A DNA stretch of 64,000 nt from Triticum aestivum (lineage: Eukaryota; Streptophyta; Magnoliopsida; Poales; Poaceae). The notes beneath the pieces were generated by a model, which was given only the letters and a program-made list of their open reading frames with translations, did no database searches and had not been told where the DNA came from. The stretch spans positions 170,962,883-171,026,882 of the forward strand of contig NC_057807.1 in NCBI RefSeq assembly GCF_018294505.1, in the 5' to 3' direction. The position numbers and the translations under genes are program-made. Of this stretch, positions 57,291-64,000 are shown piece after piece (the first letter of the stretch is position 1; each line of letters opens with the position of its first letter).

Positions 57291-58684
57291 ATGGTCTTCT
57301 TCAAAGACCTCTCCAGCGGTTCCTCCTCCGATGATGACTCCTTCACCACCCGGGTATGTCTCTCTTCTCTGTCTCGGGCTATGACTTGGAATGAAGGATT
57401 TTTACCCGACGGTCAATTTGAGTCATTTCTTTCTCTTGTAGTTCCCTAGGACCATCAGTTGCAATGAATGGAGCAGGGTGGCTGAAGATCTTTCTGCTCG
57501 TTGTCACCATCAATCTCTATGTGTGAAGCTAGTTGCATTTGAATCGGTGGACAGTGGGAGGAAGTTTCTGGCATGTGCAGAGAAGGTTAGACCCTCTTTG
57601 GTTCTTACAAAGCATTTGTTAGATGTGATTCAGACACTTTCACGGTCCCAACCCATTCATACCACACTTTCAACCAAATGCATCCTAAGACAATGTCACA
57701 GTTTGTACCTAGTATCTAGAAATGTTGCCATCTCATCAGCGGTGCCATTAGAAAATTATTTGGCACCGCTTCAGCAATTTGTGGAGCCAACTTTTCCACA
57801 CATCAAAGCAGCCAAGCAGTAAAATACTAAATATTTATGGCACGAAGGAACTGGGTGTCGGAGCAACTAGGTGCTCCGGAGTTCGGGTCTCTGATTGTTT
57901 TTTGCTGCATTAGCTCACCAGTGCAGGGCACAGGTGCGAGATGTAGGAATAGTTGTCTTTACATCAGTTTTGGCATACATAGTGGACGGCTATAGTGCTA
58001 TTAGTTCTATATTACTAAATTTGTGCACGTACACACCTGTTAGTATCAATTTGCTGTCATCCAAACACTATCGCTATGCTGTTGCAGTTATATTTACCTT
58101 CCTCTTAAAATGTTCAATTTTTTATGTAAAGTAAATGAGTAAGAACTTGTAGCGTTGTTGTAGTTAATTATAGCTTTTGATGTTTCATAATTTGGTTGTT
58201 GTCTCAATAGAAATTAATTCATTTGCACATTGATCTTTTTTACAAGGTATGTCATAATTAACCTATTTCTTCAGTTTTTCAAAATAAGTATTAGTCATTT
58301 TCTATGTTGCTATAAACCCATTTTCCCTACAATTGTTACTAATCTAGTTTTTAATATTATAGGATGAACGGAAGTGTTCTTACTTGGAGTGCATTGATCA
58401 AGAGTGGTCGCAGTCTTTGAAGATGTGCCTAGCAAAGCTCTGGAGCATGTATCAGGAAGATAATAGAGGTAGGCTTAGATAAAGTGTTGTCAACGCTAAA
58501 GAATATTTGAAGATCGGGGATAAAAAGAGGAAGGTGGAGAATGAGCTCAGATTTTTTTAAATCAGACTTTGCTAACATGGTGTTGGCGAAGGAGGACGCA
58601 CTTTCCTTGCTGGCTTGTGCAAAACAGGTTCTTACTGAACTGAAAGCAGAGGTGGATAAGGCAAGCCTGGATGATGTCGATTAG
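57291..58684 (+). pseudogene. Three-exon gene with GRF-type zinc-finger pattern, decayed
   Basis: Exon 1 57291-57353 (MVFFKDLSSGSSSDDDSF). Intron GTATGT...TTGTAG. Exon 2 57442-57585 with RCHHQSLC and SGRKFLAC. Intron of 777 bp, GTTAGA...TATAG. Exon 3 from 58363 with CSYLECIDQEW then MCLAKLWSMY. The order Cys-x-His or Cys, GR-F--C, and a final C---E--D is that of GRF zinc fingers, which bind DNA/RNA ends; plants have many small uncharacterised copies. Both introns are phase 0. A TAA at 58480-58482 ends the main frame after 108 codons, but the frame stays open for 25 more codons to a T7 run (58552-58558), and one further frame continues to TAG 58682-58684. So either a short protein or a pseudogene with one stop and one homopolymer frameshift. 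Confidence 0.6.
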
Positions 58685-59056
58685 GGAAATGAATATATTG
58701 TTCTAATATCATTATTATGAAGTTGAACTATATATATGTTGTACTGTGCTGTTTTCTGGTAGCTATCATACTGTGATGTTAAAATATATCTATGTGCCTG
58801 ATATGAAATTGGCAAACAGCTATTCGAGATGAAATATGAATTTGCATAATACTGGAATTATTAATTGTAAACTAATAAACCTGCTAAATGGGTCATGGAA
58901 CTTTGCAAACGGTTCTAGAAGTAAAAGCGCTTGTGATGGATAGCCCAATGCCACATAGTTTTCTTCATCAAATCGTGTGTGGTGTAGTTGATAAAAGCAA
59001 ACGATTAATCAACGTAGAGCATGTGTCATAGTTACACCTATCACACATGAGCCTAT
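58685..59056. other. Non-coding region after the GRF-like gene
   Basis: AT-rich, nothing recognised; includes the likely 3' untranslated part of the gene (TATATATG-rich near 58730). Confidence 0.4.
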
Positions 59057-59340
59057 ACATAAACCTGTGTGGGATGTACATGTGAATGGAAACGTTTTCC
59101 CTGGATTGACTGTGTGGGATGTACATACAATTGGAAACATTTTCCCTAGATTGACTGTGTGGGAAGTACCTACGAACGAAAACGTTTTCCCTGTATTAAC
59201 TATGTGGGATGTACATAAGAACGAAAACGTACTCCTTGGATTGACTGTGTGTGATATAAATACGAACGAATTTTTTCTTCTGGGATTCACCATGTGGGAT
59301 GTACATACGAACGGAAACAATTGGGTTTCGATGCCTCGTA
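59057..59340. repeat. 45-bp tandem repeat, six copies, open on both strands
   Basis: GGGATGTACATA-type units start at 59071, 59116, 59161, 59206, 59251 and 59296, exactly 45 bp apart with about 75-85% identity. Because 45 is a multiple of three, one plus frame (59067-59381) and one minus frame (59009-59359) stay open. The plus frame encodes a 15-residue motif such as WDVHVNGNVFPGLTV. Confidence 0.85.
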
Positions 59341-59516
59341 TGATCGCACACGAGCTCATTTTACCCCAGCCTGTGTGCTAGGAGGGCCTATCCCCGACAG
59401 TTTGTGGGTCATGTGGGAAGGACCCCCCTATCGCCCACACTCACTTGGTGACGGTTCAAAATGCCATCGTGGAAAGGGGTTAAAAACCGTTTGTATAGCA
59501 CCGACGCGTACCAGTG
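59341..59516. mobile_element. Possible terminus of a second DNA transposon (CACTG end)
   Basis: The boundary with the Athila-like fragment lies at 59516/59517. Read on the minus strand the sequence begins CACTGGTACGCGTCGGTG, which resembles CACTA-superfamily termini. The matching left terminus is not found. Confidence 0.35.
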
Positions 59517-60757
59517 AATAGAGCAAAATAATGCACATAAGGAAACAACAAACTAGTAGCAGTGACACTCGACACGCCTCTCTCATCTCCCACTAACAGA
59601 GTACGATAAAAGTACTCAAACTCTGCAGGCCTAGGCTCTCTTATTTCCCCGTCAGAAGGGATCAATCATACATAGAAAAATTAGTGAGTGGCATCTGACC
59701 GGTTTCATCATATAAATTAAACTGCACCTCAGGGGGGTTATTCCTACCCAGAAAAAGAAAATTTTGCACAAAGGAATTTGTAAGGAGATGGTATTGTTCA
59801 TACTCTACTGCGATGAAGTTGGTAAGCCCAGCATTAGCAGCATCCATGAAGGGGTTATGCGGCCATTCGCACGGCCGCACCTTCGCCCTTCTCCGAGTAT
59901 GGAGGTCATTGTCCGATGCTTCCCCAATGACTCCCTTAGCGGTTTTCTTGGAGGCATACTTCCTAAAGAAACTCATCTTATTCCTACGAAGAAAATTCTA
60001 AAAAATTTAGCCCACAAAATTTCTGTCAACAAAACTTCACAAGAATGATAGGAACTACTCATAAAGAGGGATAGAGGCTATATTGAGCATTCAAACTAAT
60101 TAGAATTTTAAGAATTCAACATGCAAGCTCATCTAGAGCAGCACCAAGAGTAGATAATTATTCAAAATATAATCCACTAAAGCAAAAACTTATTGGAGCA
60201 ATGGAGGAGTCACATACCAAGTAGCAATTCCCCAAAATTGATTCGAAAATGGAGCTTCGAGCAAAGAGATCAAAATCCGTGGGTTTGAGAGCAAGAACAC
60301 AAGAGAGAGGGCAATGGTGATTTTTTTCTGGAGTTAGGAGATGACATGGGCTAAAGAGATAAGTGAGGGGGCCCACATGGGGACCACAACCCACTAGGGT
60401 GCGCTTGGGGCTGCTGGCATGCCCAGGTGAGTTGTGCGCACCTAGTGCACCCCCCACCCTCTGATGTTATTTGTACTAAAAATTCACAAATATTGAGAAA
60501 AAACTCATATTAAATTTTCAGGGCATTTTGAGAACTTTTATTTTTGGGTCATTTTTTATTGCATGGGAAATCCAGAAAACAAGATAAACATGGCATTTTA
60601 TTTTATTTAACTAAGAAAAATAAAGAACAAAAGGTAAGGATAGAAGGTAGTGTCTACTATATTCATCAACTTCATACCTCTAAAAAATGATCCATTAAGA
60701 AGGTTGATCAAGTCAACCACCTTCACTTGGAATAGTTTCTTCGGAAAGTGCACCGTA
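59517..60757 (-). mobile_element. Athila-like fragment 3 with broken ATHILA-ORF-like gene
   Basis: The minus-strand ORF pieces 59662-59976 (PCEWPHNPFMDAANAGLTNF) and 59480-59665 (FPYVHYFALFTG) match the gene at 27088-28092 but are in different frames. The remainder, 59977-60757, is non-coding and shares CCATTAA-AAGGTTGATCAAGTC with 28270-28310. The left end is cut by the CACTG terminus and the right end by the CACTA transposon at 60758. Confidence 0.65.
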
Positions 60758-61249
60758 CACTACAAAAAACAGACACATCCGTGACATTTTTAGGCCGAAC
60801 GAAAAAAAATCTGTCATACTTATGACACTTCTATGACGGTAATTGTGACAAAACCGGTATCATCATAGATGTGGTGGGCTCCTACTTCTATGACAAAAAA
60901 TCATGACAGAAAATGGACTTTTCATCCTGGACAGTCCGGAGACGCAGCTGCATGACATTCTTTGGGCCGTCCATGACAAAAAAACCGTGGTAGAAGCGAG
61001 GGTGAGGAAAATATCGGGGAGTTCGCGGTTACAATGGGTGGTCGGGGGCCGAGCAATGCGGATTTCTCTTGTACCATACACGCGTGGGTGCGAGGAGTTG
61101 GGCTCTAACTCAACCCGAGCGAGGCGTCGCCTAACTGAACCCGAGCGATTGCACTGTAGGCTACGCGTTACTGAACCCGAGCGATCGAGCGATTCCTTCG
61201 CAACTTCTGCTAACTGAAGCCGATCGATGCTGCCTATGGATGAATAGTG

Positions 61250-61560
61250 AGCATTGCTGGGGTGGTGGATGAACAGTTCCTGGTGAGGGTGGATGAATAG
61301 GACCCCGTGGTTGCCTCTGGATGAACAGGACCCCGATCGATCGAGCCGGTTGGGGCTGGATGAATAGGACCCTGTGGAGGGCTTGATGAACAGGATGACC
61401 CCATGGAGTGCTGGTTGAACTATAGCCGGTGGAGGGCTGGATGAATAGTAGCCCGTGGAGGGCTGGATGAACAGTAGCCCGTGGAGAGGGCTGGTTGAAT
61501 AGTAGCCGGTGGAGTAGCACGAGGTGGAGGCTGGATGAACAATCACAGGTGGAGGCTGGA
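61250..61560. repeat. Short subterminal repeats of the CACTA element
   Basis: More than ten variants of GGATGAACAG or GGATGAATAG followed by TAGCCCGTGG or GACCCC, spaced about 20-45 bases. Confidence 0.7.
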
Positions 61561-61602
61561 GGAGGTCGACGGTGGAGATGAACAGTATCCCATGGAGTCC
61601 CG

Positions 61603-61857
61603 TTTTGCGGTACGCCACACCCCTCCCGATGAACAGGACCCCCGTTTCGACCGTAGAGCTCCAACACAAGTCCGTTTCCTCCATTTTGCGGTATGCCACA
61701 CCCCTCCCAATCTACAGGACCCCGTTTCGACCATAGGAGGTCCAACACAAGTCCGTTTTCTCTGTTTTGCGGTACGCCGGACCCCTCCCGATGAATAGGA
61801 TACCGTTTCAAATGTGGCCGGTCGAACACACGGCCGTTTCCTCCATTCTACGGGACG
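61603..61857. repeat. 81-bp tandem repeat in the CACTA subterminal region
   Basis: TTTTGCGGTACGCC-type starts at 61603, 61684 and 61765, with a diverged fourth at 61846. Each unit carries CTCCCGATGAACAGGA, CGTTTCGACC and CAACACAAGTCCGTTT. Confidence 0.8.
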
Positions 61858-62199
61858 CCAGGCCTCGTTTCCATCAGCTGTTCTGTCCGAGCCCTCCCGA
61901 TGAACACGACGATGCATTTCGTTCCGACCCAGCCGGTTGGCTCCCCATGAACTCAGCGGCGATGCAGTTTCTCCATTCCGACCCAGCCAAGTTCACGAGC
62001 CATGGCCGTATGTATGCGCGAGTAGGCGTTCGAGATCCCGCCCGTATTTACATACATGGCCGTATTTTCTTTCTTCCACCCTGGCCGCTATACATATGTG
62101 TACATGCTACGTGCGCTCCTCTGTCACGTACGCACCTCTACATTGACGAGTATGTACGTACACGTTCGCGACCAGAATGACAACGCTACGTACACTTTG

Positions 62200-64000
62200 A
62201 CCAGGTGGGTCCCGACTGTCAGGCACTTCCTTGTGTGCGAACATGTAGCTGATGGGTCCCAGCAGTCAAGGGGGCGAATCATTTTTTTGCCCGGACGCAC
62301 TTCCTTGCTTGCGAAGATGTAGCTGGTGGGTCCCAGTAGTCAGGGGGAAATGTTTATTTCGTGAAATACGGTGGCCCGTCCGGTGCGTCATCGCTATCAG
62401 GTGGAGGAATAATTATTTTGCGCGTAATGAGGCACTTCCTTGCGGCTGCCATGGACCCAGCTGTCAGCCTCTCCACGTACAGTACTCTTCTGATGGAAGT
62501 CGGATGTTGACCACGCCGCGCCGAGAGCACTACGGTGGTGGATGACGGCAAGGCCTAAGAAGGGGACGACGCAGAACCGGGGAAGACGCGGCAGTGGAAG
62601 ACCGCACAAAGAGGAGTATGAGGGTTCACTAGTTCGGCTGCGGTGTGAGGCTGTCGTCGCTGCAGAATAATAGGGGGTGTGGGTGAGTAGAGGGATGGCC
62701 TGCGGGCGGTGGGAGTAATAGGGGGCGGTGAGGCCTCCGCGGCATCAAAGCCGACCACGAGAGGCAGGAGCACGCGACACGACCGGCGCTGGTTTGGGCA
62801 GCTGGAGCAAGAAGACCAGAGGTTGAGGAAGCACTACGGCCATTGGATGGACATCATACCGTCACTGGAGCTAGAATCGTTCATATTGACTAAGTTGACA
62901 AAGACTTCCATCCCCGTCAACTTAGTAGGACCACAAGTCAGCCTCCCACCAAGGTGGGTCCCAGCTAGCAGGGGGAGTATTCATTGTTTTCTGCGTAATA
63001 AGGAGGCACTTCCAGTGGGTCCGAGCTGACAGCGGGGGGTCCCGTCCGGTGGGTCCCACCAGTCAGCGGGGAAATGTTTTTTCGCAAAATACGTTGGCCC
63101 GTCCGGTAGGTCCCTGCTGTCAGGTGGAGGAATCATTATTTTCCGCGTAATAACGAGGCACTTCCTTGCTGCGATTGTGGACCCAGCTGTCAGCCTCTCC
63201 ACATATAGTACACTTCCGATGTAAGTCATTCCTTGACCACGTTGATCACACCGTGTTCTATTGCACGCATGCGTCCATGGGCGTGGTGCGTCCCCACTGT
63301 CAGCCTCTCATGTACAGTCATCTTCCGATGACTCTCAGTTATTGACCACGTTGAACACACCGTGCCGAGTGCACCATGGCCGGGGGACGATGGAGAGGCC
63401 CCACACTGGAATGACCCGGAGATGGGGAAGACGGGGTAGTGGTGTCACAGATGGAGAGGAGTGGGAAACTTGATTGGTTCGGGTGCGCGGCAGCACAGCC
63501 GCGGTGCTGCCCATGGGAGACAGGAGCAAGAACAGAGGTTGAAGAAGGAGCATGGCTGCTAGATTAACATCCACAAGTCCAACTGCGAGAATCATTTGTT
63601 GATTAAGTTGAAAAAGCCCTGCGTACACGTCCACTTATTAGGCCCACAAGTCAGCTACCAAATCTGACAGGTCCCAGCTGTCAACGGGAGGAATAATTTT
63701 TTTCGCATAACAAGGAGGCACTTACTTCCGTGCGAAGATACCGCCAGTGGTTCCGAGCTGTCAGGTGGAGGAAACATTTTTTCAGCTTAATAAGGAGGAC
63801 CTTTCCTTGCGTTCGACCATGGACCTCGTGGGTCCCAGCCGTCAGGCTCTCCACGTACAGTCCTCTTCCGATGACTCTTGTTTGTTGACCACGCCGCATC
63901 GAGCGCAGCGAGGCGGTGGACGACGGCGAGGCCCCGGACGGGAACAACTCAGAGATGGGAAGACGCGGCAGTGGAGTCGCAGATTGAGAGGAGGAGAAGG
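62200..64000. repeat. Long-period repeats in the CACTA internal flank
   Basis: The module AGGCACTTCCTTGC ... CAGCTGTCAGCCTCTCCACGTA occurs near 62430-62480 and 63150-63210, and in altered form near 63800-63870; GTGGGTCCCAGC-TGTCAG words are scattered throughout. The AGAGGTTGAGGAAGCA / AGAGGTTGAAGAAGGA segment recurs at about 62818 and 63534. Confidence 0.65.

Larger units (their letters stand above)
60758..64000. mobile_element. CACTA DNA transposon, one end; continues past the window
   Basis: Terminus CACTACAAAAAACAGACACA at 60758, preceded by GTA (60755-60757), a candidate 3-bp target duplicate. Long, GC-rich, repeat-filled subterminal region typical of Triticeae CACTA elements of the Caspar/Jorge type: TGACA-type words near the end (TGACATTTTTAGG, CTATGACGG, CTATGACAAAAAA), then several tandem arrays. 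No transposase is in the window. ORFs here are shadows of the repeats. Confidence 0.8.

Noticed and set aside
57075..57449. 124-codon ORF as the start of the GRF-like gene
   Set aside because: The in-frame ATG at 57291 with a better context and a following GTATGT donor gives the exon that continues the zinc-finger frame; the upstream part is pyrimidine-rich leader.
60863..61917. Overlapping ORFs of 278, 222 and 124 codons on the minus strand
   Set aside because: They are translations of the CACTA subterminal tandem repeats (YCSSP-, GVRRTAK-type repeats) and change frame with the repeat period.

Overview
The window reads as intergenic DNA from a large grass genome, most likely Triticeae (wheat, Aegilops, rye or barley). 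About 85-90% of it is nested transposable elements. The LTR termini match what I remember of the Triticeae Gypsy groups called Fatima and Sabrina/WHAM, and there are also a Tekay-clade chromovirus and a CACTA DNA transposon. I made family names from memory of terminal motifs and protein style, without a database search. I see no intact host gene of known function.

Layout. 1-4396: 3' part of a very long (>4.3 kb) LTR resembling Sukkula-type LARD LTRs, ending inside an Athila-like element whose tail and 3' LTR follow (4397-6044). 6045-6395 and 12652-13228: two halves of a low-repeat-looking spacer, split by a minus-strand Sabrina-like element (6396-12646). 13229-30133: a minus-strand Athila-like element (3' LTR, gag, protease, ATHILA-ORF-like gene, no RT or integrase). 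It is split by a complete but decayed Fatima-like element (14819-25168, TSD CTCAT), which itself carries a solo LTR in its protease (16718-17570, TSD TAATC). 30134-31825: the 5' end of a forward Sabrina-like element. 31838-45633: a complete, young Tekay-clade chromovirus on the minus strand (TSD CATTG) with an uninterrupted 1480-aa gag-pol, an extra 266-aa ORF upstream of gag, and LTRs of 4.0 kb. 45634-53063: a defective Fatima-like element on the minus strand (5' LTR, gag, protease) with a spliced, antisense Transposase_28-like gene on the plus strand. 53064-59516: a different kind of region, with a GA microsatellite, a 2.4-kb tandem array of roughly 385/505-bp units, a 199-codon ORF with one stop, a decayed three-exon gene with a GRF-type zinc-finger pattern, and a 45-bp repeat array. 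59517-60757: another Athila-like fragment, cut by a CACTA transposon whose terminus is at 60758 and which runs off the window.

How the parts relate. Only the Tekay element looks able to make all its own proteins (gag, protease, RT, RNase H, integrase, chromodomain). The others are parasites or relics: Athila-like elements without polymerase, a Sabrina-like element whose 5' LTR lost its promoter, and Fatima-like elements full of stops. Target-site duplications give a partial order: Fatima-1 entered the Athila element, a solo LTR entered Fatima-1, and the Tekay element entered the Fatima-2 unit.

Most interesting are the sense ORF upstream of gag in the Tekay element, the patchwork divergence of its two LTRs, the antisense gene carried by both Fatima-like elements, and the 53-59.5 kb region.
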